64,000 bases of DNA from Callipepla californica brunnescens (taxonomy: Eukaryota; Chordata; Aves; Galliformes; Odontophoridae): contig JALIRH010000008.1 of assembly GCA_023055505.1 (NCBI GenBank), positions 5,023,775 through 5,087,774 on the forward strand. The letters are read 5' to 3'. A program made the translations under genes and the position numbers. Positions 22,901 to 36,300 of the stretch are shown piece by piece; position 1 is the first letter of the stretch; every line of letters starts with the position of its first letter. The notes beneath the pieces are model-generated. The model was not told the DNA's origin, did no database searches, and saw nothing but the letters and a program-made list of their open reading frames with translations.

Positions 22901-25900
22901 CACATCTCTCTCAGATGAAGACAGTAAAAAGTTAGGAAAGATTTCTCTACTTAGCTCCACTCACATGCAGGACCCTTTAATATTTCATCTGTTGTCTAAC
23001 TTGGTATTACAGAAGAGCTACGTGTATATTTATAGGCAAATCTTTTGAGAAATTGGGTAGTTCTACAGGATATGTAATTGTACTAATCTCAATAAGAGGT
23101 GTGGATCACTCAGGCTTCCACAGTCTGAAAGTCTACTGCTTGAAAAAGTCACATTTTCCCTTTAAAGGGAAGAGGAAAAAAAAATCTTTGTCCTTCAGAA
23201 TCCTTACATGTTTTTACTGATCTTTTGTTGACCATTTTGTGAACTCAGAAGTCTGATGTCAGCTACTCTATAGAAAGGATACAGGCTGTTCTACCATAAC
23301 TGGAATTATTTTTAAACACTTCCCCCTCACAGGCTAAATCCTTGGAGGCTAAGGGGGAAGACAGACCAAGTGGGTTTATATCGAGAACAGAACAGCCTAC
23401 AAGAATATAGTTCAGGAAAAAATAAGGAAAGTATGGAGAAAAAACATGTTATACAAATTCACAGTGAAGGTATTTTGACGGTGCCATGAGAGACAACTGA
23501 CAATTTATTTCTGGATATAAAAGCTCAGGTCAAATATTTCAATTAGTGCGCATGAATGCATGCTTTCACCCCAGTCCAGTTATTTGTAGATTGATACATC
23601 TAATGATTATTATTAGTAGTTATGTATTTGCTAAAATAGTCACAGCTGTTTGAAAGAGCCACTCAGACATTTGCTATCTGAAACTGAAACTTCGTTTACA
23701 CTTGTACGTACGTTTTCCTTAATGTAAAATTCCAGGCACAGATTCTAAGGAACAAAGTAAAATTAAAACAAGTGAACGATCTTTCCACGCTGAAGTAGCT
23801 CAGCCATGAAAAAGAACGGGAAGAAAATTTACCATGATGACTTCAGATAAATCACAAGGGACTTCTGAAAAGAATATTCACAGCAGGACATAACAGTGAG
23901 CTAATAGAAACATGCTCAGAAAGATTTCACGTGAATGGATAGATGTTAATTTTTGAGCTTCTTTTCCCTTCACTTTGCAGATTTTAGTTTCAAAGTTATT
24001 TCAGCCTCTCATGTTGAGATGAGAGGTGCCTATAAGCCTACAGGGGTTACACAAAGAAGATGAAATGGTGCAGAAATTATAATCAGTGATAAAAATACCA
24101 GAAACAGAAGAACAATGCTTTCCTTTAACTCACTTTCAAAACAGTTCTAAACAAAACATAATAACAAACAGTACTGTCCAGCACTTGTAACCAGCTGCAT
24201 TCTCAATGTCAGGTTGCTGATATTTACTTTTAAAAAGCTACTCTCTCACTTGTCTCTCCTGCAGTTCTCCTAGCACAATCAGAACACTGAAACTGGAAGT
24301 GGCTTTTAGTGTAAGGACCAGTTAGCATTCCTGCTCTGTCACACACATCTGTACCCTCAACTCTGTCTGCAGACCAAATTTTCCCACAGCCAGCTTAACA
24401 GCACTGCAAAGACTGCCTAACAGTTCCAAGTCTTACTGAAGAAAGCCAGACTGATCGTTACTGAACTCAATTTTAATTTGTTTTAGCAACTTCTAGTACT
24501 TCTGAGAAAGTCTCAGCTCCTACAAACAGGGAAGACCACTTTGCAAACCCTCTATTTCATTTAAAAGGTGAGGGGTTTTGTTCTTGGGACTGCGGATAAA
24601 AAATCAAAAGTAAAAACAAATTACAATACATTTCATTGAAATAAACTTAAGGTGAATACCATGATTACGGGGACTTCTTTAACTGGTGGCTAATTCTGAA
24701 GAATAGAGAAATGGGTGAATAAAACCATGGCAATGAATTTACAGATGATTTTAGATTTATAGCTGAACAACTGAGAGCAAAGTGCGAAGATACAAACTAC
24801 ATTTCTGGTATAGTAAACTTCTCTTTCAGACGCTGAACAAAAATTTGCAGTCAACACCGTCAAGTGACAATTACAAACTGAAGCCAAATCTACAGTTTTC
24901 TGTGCTGTCTACTACAAGACAGAAGAGGTAACTCAGAAGGGACAAAGCTACCAATCCAGGATTTGAATCTCTTCACCCAAAATTTGCTGAAGACCTTGAA
25001 TAAAGTGAACTCATCACTGTACCTGAGAGTGTCCCTGGGTCCCTGGAAGTGGGCGGTCTACCAGATTTCACGTCTTGCAGAATGTTGTCATGTCCTTCCT
25101 CAGGGTCCTTCCAAAATGTTGTGTTTTCTGAGATGTTTCTCAGCTGCACTGAGGATGTCTGCTCAAGAAATAAATACACACCCCTTTCAGAAAACAAATG
25201 CCATGTTTTCAGTAAATAATTTGTCTTCAGATGTTGAATAATACTAACTTACATACCTGGAAGCTTGGCAAAGCTTATGTTTTTTACATTAATAGCACAG
25301 ATTTAGTCAATACTGCTTTTAAGATAGAAGCTAGCTAGAAAGTATCCTTTACTGAATCTGGCACATTGCAGAATGGTTATAGTTTTACATTTTTTATTGT
25401 TACTATTATTATTTAATATGGCACTCTTTAAGTGCATTTCTTTAGTAGGATTGTTGAAATATGAAATATCCAAACTTGCTTTGGGCTTTTTTACAGAACT
25501 TCTAAGTCTATCATTCATACACTCAAATGATTACAATAATATTTTTAAAAAACTTTAAACAAATACATACATTCTTTAGCAAATGCGTAAGTGTATTTCA
25601 AATTTACCATGATGGAGAATAAGACAAGAAAACACATCAGAAATGTAAGTAGGATTTTGGTAACTGCCTTGTGCATTTTAGCCATCTGACAGTGGCAGAC
25701 CTTCTGAGCAGAATCTCAGCTGTCTGCATTTGTTTCCCACAACCCCAGTGAGTGGATGGATAAACTAAACTGCAAGCTGGCAAGGGAAGATTGCAATGGG
25801 CAAGGGGTTATGGAGACTTTCACTGCCTTTAGCTCAGCTCACAGCTGCACTGTTCAGTCACTGGTTCAAACTGAACTTTTTATTAACATCTACTTAAACC

Positions 25901-26680
25901 TCAACCTATTTTTTGAAAGCACATTTAAAGTGTTTAGAGGTCCTTACTGGGGCAAAGGCCAAATCCACAGGGATAGACCTCTACCTTAGGTAGACCTCTG
26001 TTGACGAGGACCACAGATAAGGATACTCGGGGTGGCAGTCTGGTCTGCTCAACTGTCTGAACTGTCTTCTCTCTTAGCTTAGCAATTATTTAGCGAGTAA
26101 CTAGGACAGGAAACTTCTCCCTACCCCCATTATTAAATGATTTCCTGTCAGTCCTTAGAAAAAGCAACTCAAAGCCTTAAGAAAAAGCTGTGAGTGGCTC
26201 ACATCTGAGCAGGGAACAACAGGAAGGAAGGACAAGCAGAGAGTTAATTGGCCTTTTTACACTTCACCAGGGCAGCTAGAATGTTGTAGAAAAGTTTTCC
26301 TCACTGGTGATACCCTGTCAGTGCCTTCCTCTCTTTCATTCTTCCTGGCCTATAAGCACAACTGCATCAGATTTGACTCCTGGCTGACACCATCGGGTGA
26401 CAGAATGACATTCTTCATGTACCAGCTCTGGGAAGCTATGTTTAAGTCTGGTTGCTCCACCATTTCCTAAGCATGACAGAAATAAGGAATTTTTCTATTG
26501 GGTTTATTTACATAATTAAAACTTTCTCAGGATCAGCACCACTAAGATCACCTTAAAAGTCAATTTTATTTATTCAGTTTTGCACTCAATAAATTGTCAA
26601 TTTCACTGAAAATTTCAAGCCATAATTCATCAACTAACACTACTCAATGGTTTTCCTAAACCTTTATCAAAAGTTATTGC
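16966..26680. other. No gene seen; long unique-looking stretch
   Basis: Nearly 10 kb without a supportable gene or mobile element. Short low-complexity tracts occur at 17107-17119 (GA-rich) and 20096-20109 (14 A). An imperfect 15-bp direct repeat (GGATTTATAGC) occurs at about 20487 and 20506. A short inverted repeat CTGTACTGC/GCAGTACAG lies at about 22202-22250. Frames of about 90-110 codons have no recognisable features. Confidence 0.55.
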
Positions 26681-26695
26681 TTTTTTTTTTTTTTT
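26681..26695 (+). repeat. Poly(T) run, 15 nt
   Basis: A homopolymer of 15 T with no associated element recognised. Confidence 0.8.
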
Positions 26696-26808
26696 CCTGA
26701 AAAAAGGAGATTTCAGACAAGAGCTGGTGAGACAATCACAATTTGGCATCTACAGAACCAAACTGTTGAGAAATATTACATTTCAGTAGTCCCAGTACAT
26801 CATCATGC

Positions 26809-26826
26809 TATGTCTGTACAGACATA
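26809..26826. repeat. Perfect 18-bp palindrome
   Basis: TATGTCTGTACAGACATA reads identically on both strands. Flanking ATGC (left) and GCAT (right) extend the symmetry after a 2-nt bulge on the right. A palindrome of this length is expected by chance roughly once per few hundred kilobases. No function is assigned. Confidence 0.75.
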
Positions 26827-26829
26827 ATG

Positions 26830-29800
26830 CATGGGTACTTTTTCCAGAAATAGATCCTGTGTGGTCCATTAAAGGCACACATGCTCTAGCAGATTCATAA
26901 AGATCCTTTTTTTTTCCAGCCTGCTTATGAAAACACCTCGAGATCTATCTTCTCTATCTACAAGACTTACTACTTATCCTTGTGGAAGAAACAAGGCCAG
27001 CTCAGGCAGCAAAATTCAAGAGCAAATTGCAATTTATTCTTTTGCCACAACTGTAACTTGAGTTCATATTTTAGGAACATTTATATTTCAAATTTTATAT
27101 TCACTTTAGAGCAAAAGTAGGCAGTACATTGTGGAAGCACACTCCTGGTGGTTACAGTGCTGCCATAATTTATGGAGAACAAAAAATCTCTCAGTAGAAT
27201 TAAAAAGCAAAAACAAAAACAACTGCAAATCACCAATACTTTAGACAGAGTGTAGAATATGTTTCTGTTACATTTCCTCTTGGACAGTTTGTCTAGAGGA
27301 GTAGCTCTCACACATTTGTAATTACCCACCAAAACAGAACACCATGTTGATTTTTACCTTCGACGTATCACTCTTCATCACAAGTTATTTTAAAAATGCA
27401 TATTTTGTTGGCTATGGCAAAGTTTGGCCATTCTGAATAGACCAGATTTGTCATGTGAGCAAAGTGCAAGGAGGATGAGAAGGAAAAAGCACTACAGAAA
27501 ATACAAATGTGATCTCTACTGATCATCAAAAATTTCAAGTAAATGGTTACAATGGCTCTACTTCATCCAACAGTTAAAGATGTGTCGTTCTGCACAGAAG
27601 ACAGATTTTTTTTTTGTCTCCTAAAATATGTTTCTAGTTTAAGTTTGAAAAAATATTTCCATTGTGCCATATATGCAGTAACTCAAAACCAAAATGAAAG
27701 GATTTAAATCAGGGCTGCATAGAATGGTTTAAATTAAATTCAGGTAGTGGGGAAGACTGTCGTATCTGGCAAGCTCTCACTTACTGAGCTTTGTGGCCAA
27801 GAGGCAAGATGAAGCATAACAATCCTTTACCTGCCAAGTCTAAAGCAATTTTGAGGCTTTTATTCATCTCTTAAAATAAAACGTTAACGCTCTTGGAAGC
27901 TTGCCTACCAACAAAGTAGATCTCACCTGTCTTTTCTTTATCCTCACTCAAACATACTATAGCACGCTTCAGTAATGACTGAAAATATTTTAATGTATGT
28001 ATATATTAAATACATGGTATTTAAACTTATTACCTTCAGTGGAAGATGTGACTAAATAATATTGGTATTTTGAAAATCTCAGTTAATAGGTTACAAATTA
28101 TTGCTAGCAACATGCTGTATGAAGAGCTGAAATTTGGACTGTGGAATGCCCTTTTTCTGTCACCCTTCTCACGCCTATAAACACTTTGTTGCCTCCACAC
28201 AGTTTTCCTTGCAAACTGACGTACTTATGATTCATATTAATACTACAGCCAACATGAAATCAGCTTCCCTAAACACATAGTTTTGTCCCTGAATGGACTG
28301 CTCTGGGCTAAAAAGGGAAAGGATAACCAGAGCTCTGATCTAGGCATACCAAACTCAATTGTTCAGAAAATGTGGTAGTGTTGAAGAATTAAAGATTTAA
28401 TGAACGTATTAAATTCCTCAAAACAGTAATATTAAATTACTTCTTAACAACCACTTGAGAAGATATAAAATATTTAAATAATACGGAGATTTGTTCTGGT
28501 CTTTTAAGAAGTTGATTTTCAGTTGGTACCAGTAAAAAAACAATGCAGTAACAGCTTGGCCTAATAAGGTTACAGTTAATCTGTACAGACCATCTACCTT
28601 TAGGGAGATATTTACTTTAAGCCAATGACTTCCCAAACTATTTCTGCCCCATGTACAACCATCAGTAACAGCCAATATATTCACTGACGGCATCAGTTCC
28701 CATTTTGAAGGGCTTTGCACTCCTTCTACTAGTACACTCATCACATTATCTAAGCTGTTGCGTTCTGCAGCAATCTAGAAATCATTATTTTAGTGGAACC
28801 TGAACAATTGCAGTAACAGAACACCAAGTCACAAACATAGCTGTTCTGAGAAATTGTGCCAGTTCTCGTCTTTTAACACTATTCTCTATCTCCCTTGAAG
28901 ACAGTTTTTTTTTTAGGATGTATTGACTGAAATATTATGACAGCTTTGTTAAAAAGAAAAGTTTCAGACTAGGAACATTTTAACAGGTCAAAGAAGATTC
29001 AGTTTTGCTTTCACTGTTGTAGATCAAGATCAGGTCTGAAGAAATGCTGTGAATTCAGAGCACTTTGGGGTGAACTGGCAGTAAGTCTTGGGACTATCAG
29101 TACTATGCATTCTGCAAGACAGTAGTTTAGGAAAAATATGGTTAGCTTTGTCTATAGTTTGTCTTAAAAAAAAAAAAAAGGAAGGAGTGACTAAGCAAGT
29201 TTGTGACAAAAATGGCTTTGGTTAAGAATCTTTTCTTTCTTGGACCACATATCATGAAATGGGATAATTCCTGGAGACTAATGCTCAGCACTTGGCCATG
29301 ATAGGGAAAGTAAGGATGCCTGAAGGCAAGGAGGTAATGCAGACTTGCCCTTCTCCAAGCTGCTATCAGATGGATGCAGACTCCAAAATGTTCAGTTGCA
29401 TGTTGACAGCTCTGCCAGCAGGAATCTGCCTGATGTACAGAGGGCAGAACTGAGGACTGGGTATGGATTGTGGCAACTCTGAGCAGGGCTGAGAGACCAG
29501 GGAAAGAAAACTAGACTGTCAAACAGAGGGCAAGCTTTCGTTTTTATTATTATTACTTCTTAAAACTTATATTCCAAGTGACTTATTTCATGATGATTTC
29601 AACCACCACGCCAGTGACCTTTGTGTTCAGAATGTGTTTCCAGTACTGGCGCATGCAGAAAGCTTTCTTCTTAAATTACAGAGAGTTCAAATAAGTATAA
29701 TCCTAAATGGGATCTCAGCTTCAGAACAGAATCAGAGTCACTTGTGCCATTATCAGATCATCTTCTCAGACTACCCGAGGTCAGGCCAACCTAGGCAATT

Positions 29801-30680
29801 ATTTATAGTCATTTGTGTGGAACTCATGGCATTTGAAAGCCTCGTGAAAGCTCATCAGGCTGTACAGAACTCCAGAGGTCATTTCTGTTCCCTGTCACTA
29901 TACCAGCTCATCATAGTGGGGAGATTAGAAACACTCCTTTTAGATGGCGATATTTGGCTTATTAAGGAAAACGGATGTACCTCAGCCCACACTGAAGAAG
30001 AGATTCAGACTAATGCACGTGGCAAGGTTGTTCTGTAACATTAGACACTGCAGTGAGAACAACCTTTCTATATGATCACAGGAAAATCCGTGAATTTACT
30101 CTGCATAAACACAGGTTATGACTGAAAACATGGTGACCCAGGTGGGAAACGTACAGAAAAAATGAGTTTCTTTGAGCTTGCACCCAGTCAGTTCTTTTGA
30201 AGGTCTTAAAAATGATAGACTTTAAATGTCATGAGCAGCTCAGGTGGGGTGCTGTTTGGACACTACCACATGACACTGGCTTCCTGCACATGCCACTGTC
30301 TAATGGCTCAAGGATCTGGCTGGATACGGCACTGTGAGGTCTGCTGAACTGCTGAGACTCTTCCCCATCTCCAAGCAATTACCTGGTTTATTTGCCTAGA
30401 TTTTGCTTTGGTTCATAAGTAAACTCACAGAAATCAGATAAAGAATCACAGTACATTTGGATAGTATATATCCCACCTCCCAGTTACCAAAATACCACTA
30501 ATCATTCTGGTACAAAGATACTAAAGAGTAGCTATGGAAGCAGAAAAGATGAAACAGGGTGAAGTGCTTTCTGAAGTGAAGGTGAAAGGCAAAAGTATTA
30601 GGTACTATACTAGGCAAAAGTACTGCCCTACAAAACCAAAAGTTATGAAATTTAAGCAATCTCCTCTTTAAGTAGATATT
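26830..30680. other. No gene seen
   Basis: AT-rich unique-looking DNA. An A-run of about 13 nt lies near 29166. The 134-codon frame at 29634-30038 is among the longest in the window, but its translation has no signal peptide, domain or family resemblance I recognise and starts mid-sequence without promoter or splice evidence. I do not call it a gene. Confidence 0.5.
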
Positions 30681-30681
30681 T

Positions 30682-30683
30682 TA

Positions 30684-30716
<33 letters not shown>

Positions 30717-30719
30717 ATA
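30682..30719 (+). repeat. (TA)n(GTAT)n compound microsatellite
   Basis: Five TA units lead into about six GTAT units and then TATA. This is a compound microsatellite and likely to be polymorphic. Confidence 0.9.
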
Positions 30720-30917
30720 AGAGTTAAATTCTGTTAAGTAGCCAGCTTACTAAACCCCCTATCCACCTGTTGCCAGACAAGTTCTACTGCTTCACTGACT
30801 TTGTTCTTCATTTTTGTTCTTTTATCACACACTTCCCTGAAAATCAGTCCATTTATTCACATGCATGTGCTCATTGTTTCGGGCCACTGCTCTTAATTAC
30901 TACATTGGTCCTCTGTT

Positions 30918-30957
30918 AAAAAAAAAAAAAAAGAAAAAAAGATAAAAAGAAAAAAAT
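30918..30957 (+). repeat. A-rich low-complexity tract
   Basis: About forty nucleotides of A interrupted by single G and T bases. No retroposon body was recognised upstream. Confidence 0.8.
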
Positions 30958-31145
30958 TATGATCAGTCTCTTCTCTTTCCACGCAGAGTTTTAGAGGTAG
31001 ATCTAATGTTGACTTCTGCTTAAACACCCTGATAAAGCCTGTGGTAATGGAGTGTGTGCTTTATTTTCTTTCTGGGAAAAAGATTGCAGTATAGTCACCT
31101 ACGATTTAGAAATTTAAAAAAGATCCTCGGTTATTCCCAAACACA

Positions 31146-31162
31146 TCTCTCTCTCTCTCTCC
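31146..31162 (+). repeat. (CT)n microsatellite
   Basis: About eight CT units. This is a short dinucleotide repeat. Confidence 0.85.
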
Positions 31163-31164
31163 AA

Positions 31165-33330
31165 GTATTTTAATGGAGCTATAGAAATCTTTTTATTCCC
31201 TGGGAGCCTCTTCTACCCAATATCACCCATGCCCTGATTTCAACAGTGTATTCCCTCCTCATGACAAAGCACATTTTCTGCAATCCTCACGTGAATCTTA
31301 CCATTATACTTACAAGTTTCCTTTGTACCCTTTATTTGCAAGTGTTTAGACAGGAGACTCATTTTGCCTACAATAATAAACAGGCTTTTCTCTTCAAGGG
31401 CTTTGTTTCTGGAGAAGCATCTAGCTGGGATTTCCCCTGCACAGAAATGAGGTCTGTATTTACTATCTTCTCCACACTCTCCAGAACATACTCTCTTCTG
31501 TGCCCTGGTTTCCTTAAAACTACACCAGAGCACAGGGTGGGTGAACTTTTCCCAAAACTTACTATTTCTCAAAGGCAAAGAGCATATCTTGTGGTAGCAT
31601 TTACTTCATGGGGCCCACTGAGTGTTTCCTCACGTGCAGTAAGTGGCTGTTATTCTGGACTCACTTCCTAACAACGCTGTCCTCCAAAGACCACCTTAGG
31701 CCAAAGACTTGATCCAGCAGCTATATATAGCTAAAGTTGGTCCATACCTTTCTGGAAAGTCATTCTGCTGTTGGAAATGCTGATTCTCCAAAATGAAGTT
31801 TTTATTTTTTAAATAATTCTTTTAGTTTTGACGAACTTTTTATAAGATACAGTATTCTAGTTCCACCATCTGTATGAGCTGGTGACTTTCTCATTCTAGA
31901 AAATCTCAGCATTCCAGAGACCAGAAAGTCTAAGTGGATTCCCAGGGATTTCAGGCTTCCTCTCATTGGAATGTCCAAAATCTACCTTCCCTTCTGCTTG
32001 TCCAGGACTATCAGCTGTGAAGCTGAACAAACTGACTAGCAGAGGATGCTGCACTCATGGATTTCAAGAAGATCCACAAGTCATTTGTTTTTTAACCATA
32101 AGACTCTTGCTGGACTGGAGAACATTCTTAGAGTCCCCCACTCCAAGATACAGAGAAATCAATGTGTCTGCAGTGAGGTAGGAAATGGACTCCTCTATGT
32201 ACAGCATGGGTTTGAAGTCAACTGGAGAGGTCAAAGCCACATGGAAATGACCCAATTAGAAATAAATAAATAAACACGCATCACAGAATGGTGTTCCCAG
32301 GGCTGGAGCCTGGGAAAATAGAAGATCTGTGAGGGCGCTGAAGGTAAGGGATAATTAGAAATCCATGACGCAGTTCAGCAGAAGCAGACATTTGGCTCTG
32401 GCTCAGCCAAGCAGTTGAAAGAAACCAAGAGAGAGATGTGCATGCTATTCTTCTGCCACATGCAAAATATGCAGAGCCTACACGTCTCTGTGTTGCTGCC
32501 AGGGCACCTCTTCTCTTCTGGTGTTTGCATGGGTCAGGCACAAGTCCAGAGAGCTACATCATGTATAAGAAGACTTTCTTCCTTGCAAAAGTTTTAGAGC
32601 CACTGAGTATGTGCCTTTAAAGCCAGCTGTCTGCTATTAGAATTTCATTACTGCACACTGCTCATGATTTTGGCAAGACTGTGTGACAATTAACATGAAT
32701 TCTTCTGGGAGGGATGCAGCACATGACATCATGTAGTAAATCTTCTGATATTAGAACCTTTCATTCATGCCCTACTGTACTTGGTAGGGTAACAAAATCA
32801 AAATGAAAAATGTAATTACACAACAGAGCTTTCAATTGTACCATATATTAACTTCTAATACTCTAAATATTCATTCTCAAACCCAGATCTGGCACAAAAT
32901 ACTCTAGGAGATAAAACTTGACAGATCTAATCAGGTTTGAGTCTGATTCTTTGACAGACACTAAATTAAAGGCATTTTATAATGGGAAAGATAATAGCAA
33001 TAGTTAAGGAACAATTACCCTTGTCTGCTTTTGTGCTGCACTCTGAAAACTCACATGATAACAAAGATTAAGAAAAGTGTTGAACCAACTAAACTCTCAG
33101 AACAAGCAGCATTTTGCAGCTAAATCCTCTGGAGAACAGCTTTCTAAAAATGGAAATATTGGAAACCGATGGTTTACAAACCTTAATTTATCCTCAGAAA
33201 TCCCTCCTGGTGATTTTATTCTAATTCTTAGTGGATAAATAGGTTAGAGAAAGACTAATAACATGTTTTTAAAGAGTACTCATCAAACTGGAAAAGAAAG
33301 AAAAATGTGCCAGATTTGATGCAGCCTGTA
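31165..33330. other. No gene seen
   Basis: Overlapping frames of 141 codons (plus, 31246-31671) and 112 codons (minus, 31240-31578) cover the same DNA on opposite strands, which argues that both are accidental. Neither translation shows a recognisable domain. No mobile element was recognised. Confidence 0.5.
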
Positions 33331-33337
33331 ATGTAAC

Positions 33338-33388
33338 CAATGAAACTGAAGCTTCATTGAATGAATCTGATGCTCTCAGAGCATCAGA
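33338..33388. repeat. Two adjacent inverted repeats
   Basis: The first is CAATGAA at 33338-33344 paired with TTCATTG at 33353-33359. The second is a perfect 11-bp inverted repeat, TCTGATGCTCT at 33366-33376 and AGAGCATCAGA at 33378-33388, around a single central C. Two stems side by side within 51 bp are unusual, but no protein-binding site or RNA family is recognised. Confidence 0.75.
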
Positions 33389-33389
33389 A

Positions 33390-36300
33390 CGACTCCATCT
33401 TACTCCTGACTCTCTGCTCAGTATTTGTATATTGAGTTACTTGACTGGACAAAGAGACTGTTAGTAAATCTGTGGTAAGTTACCAGGGCGTTTAGGACTC
33501 CATATCTTATTAGAAGACTTTCAAAAGCATATTTAAATAAACAACTGCAGGCCAGATCTCAACCCCACTGGTTTTAACCACCTTGGCATTTACCCCTTTC
33601 TGTATGATGTTAAGCTTTTGGTTAACTGAATAATCAAGATTGCTCACATCCCTTCTTTATTTCTTAGTCTTTATATTAATTACTGTAGCTAGAAAGGGTA
33701 ATAGTAGCTGACTTCTGCATTACAGTTCACTAACACAAAAAACAAATACAGTATCCATATTGAAAGCACGGACACTATCCCGTTACATATTGCCTTGTTG
33801 CTTTCATTTAGGATGCAATTCCCAAAGTTATCATGTAATAACAACTTCAGCAGCATTCCAATGGTTTACTTTTCTTGGTAATTACAGGAGAATACTTAAA
33901 ACTTCAAAAGAAAATCTGAAGCTCTGCTACTATCAAATTGTCCTGGCTTCATTGATTCCAATGGCATGAAGACAGCATGTGTTCATGGAGAACCCGGACC
34001 AAGTCTCTTAGAATTCTGATGCTACACTAGGTTTTCTTTCTTAATGATATAAACTTTCAAAGCAAATTTGATTTATAATGTTTTAATGTTTTGGACTATT
34101 TCCTTTCTGTTCTTTCTCTGAAAATATATTCTAATTAATTCATATGCAATATAACATTGTCCTAGAATTAACAGCAATAAGAAAAACTGAAAGCATACTT
34201 ACATCTTTGTTTATTCATTCAATGGAAGGTGAAGATGTTTTTAACTGTAACTTCCATAGTGACTGAGAGCATACCTTGTGCATTTAAGGAACATTTAGAC
34301 AAAGTGTTGAGGAACTCATACGTATTCTGCCAATGCTATCTTTACCATCACAGGAAGATTAAAGCAGAGATCCAAAAAGCTCTACAATATATTGGTAAGA
34401 TGACTGCAATGTCTCTCAACCACAGAAACAAATATTCAGCATATGGTGCAGAACTGCAATGAAGGAGCCTTTTTTCATTGCAATTCTTCCTTCCTCAGAG
34501 CTTTGGATTTGCAATATACTGGAACCACAAGATCTGGTTAGTCGATTTCCTATTACTACTTAATTTTCCTTAACAACCTCCTATTTGTCCTTCCACTCTT
34601 TTCGTCTGCTTTCCTTCATTTGCTCTCCTTAGAACACTTGCATCTTACAGCTTCAAGGAAAGTATAAATGAGCTCTACATCAGTACTTGTCTTCAGTTAT
34701 CTTTTGATACTTGCCTTGAAACTCTTGTCTTAGAGCTAAGAAGATGGCTCATTACTTGTGATAACTTCTCATCAACTAAAACAGTGTGCACCAATCGTGG
34801 TCTGTTTGGTTCACCTCTCCTGCATATCTTTCGATGGAACTATTTTTTTTCATAAATAGCAGATGCCATCTTAAAAAAAAACAAACACCTTTATATACAT
34901 CTGCTCCACTTGTAGATGCTCTAGGTAGCAGACCTGCCTGTAAACATCTCATATTTAAAACACTAAGTTCCAATTAGAAAGCTTTGAGAAAAATCTGATT
35001 CTTAGCATTTTACCTCATTGCAATCAATCCTAGCTAGAGGCCTATGTTAACTCATGCTTTCTTTGCTTTTATTTTTTTTTAGATTTTTAACCTTTTGCAT
35101 ATTTTAAGAGAAGTCTTAAGTTAAATCAGACTTTAATTAAATATGTGCAGGCCCACGGCTTCTGAAATTTTTATTTAGTAATCCACCTATGGTAAGGTTC
35201 AGTTTATGTCTTCTCATAGTGGTTGCTACCAGGATTATTGTACTATGAACCAATTGTTCTTTATGTTACCAGTGGGTACAAGGATTTTGTTAGTGGAATT
35301 CAGCTTCCAGATTCATTTCATAATCCCTATGCCTATTACTTAGAGAAGAAAAAAAGCACAAATCAAGATGACATTTAAAAAAAAGAGCCTAGACTGGTCT
35401 TGTAGGAACATCTAAATCCTTTTCCTTATTAAATACCTTATCTCAACTGCGGTGCACCAGCCATTTAGGAAAATTAAAGAGGGAGATAGCAAAAAGAGAC
35501 AGCAGATGATAAAGTGCAGCAGTTTCTAGTCATGTAGATAATGAAGGGACTCCGCACATGGCCTTTTCAGTTTATCCCTGCTTCAGCTTATCCTTTATCT
35601 GCTTAAATTCAAATGGATCAGTCATTAAAATGATTTTGAAATGAGCTACTCCAGTTTCATGTGACTTTATTTTTTACTTATATCCTATAAAACTTGGTAA
35701 GTCTTTGGGAAGACAGGTGCTGCACATTTTTTCCATTTCAATTCAATTTGAGATTATATTTCTAAGCAGCAACTGATAGTTAACAATTAAGATAGATTTT
35801 TACTCATTAATACACATACCAATTTGTGGGCCTTTTATCCCAGTGATTTGTCACCTATAAAAATAGTCTCAGCTCTCTCGCTGAAAAGTATGGAATATTT
35901 TGTGCAAGACACTGAAAGCAGAGTTCTGAAAGATACTTAATACTGAATACTTATTTTAGATAAGATTTCTAATTTTTAGTATCAGAGAAATATTCTTCTT
36001 TCATACATTTAACTTGCTAACTCTGAGAAGTGTGGTGTGAGTAGGGGTGAAGCAGTGATTGACCACTCCAACATTTCAAACCTTAGCTCAGATACTGCTC
36101 TATTTTGTATAGTTGTTGCATGTTCATCATGTTTCTCTCCCTACATACAGAAGCACATGTTTTGGAGACTTCTGTTTTGATGTCAGAAATGATTCCTTAT
36201 GGAAATGTACCTTCTACTTGGAGCAGGAGGTAGAGATAGTTTTACCAGAAAAAGGATAACCCCACTGCTTTCTGAAGTATGCAATACTGAAAAGCTGAGA

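Noticed and set aside
27717..27745. CATAGAATGGTTT, resembling a reverse-oriented CR1 end
   Set aside because: The match ends after about 13 bases and the next expected CR1 block (GGAAGGGACCTT) is missing.
29634..30038. 134-codon plus-strand reading frame
   Set aside because: The translation shows no domain, signal peptide or known family. No promoter or splice context was seen. A frame of this length is expected by chance in 64 kb read on six frames.
31240..31671. 141-codon plus and 112-codon minus overlapping frames
   Set aside because: Both strands are open over the same DNA, neither resembles a protein family, and there is no supporting regulatory signal.
32281..32310. TCACAGAATGGT, resembling a reverse-oriented CR1 end
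   Set aside because: The following sequence does not continue into CR1; likely coincidence.
34939..34949. TGTAAACATCT, like the start of miR-30
   Set aside because: The identity stops after ten bases and no hairpin partner sequence was found nearby.
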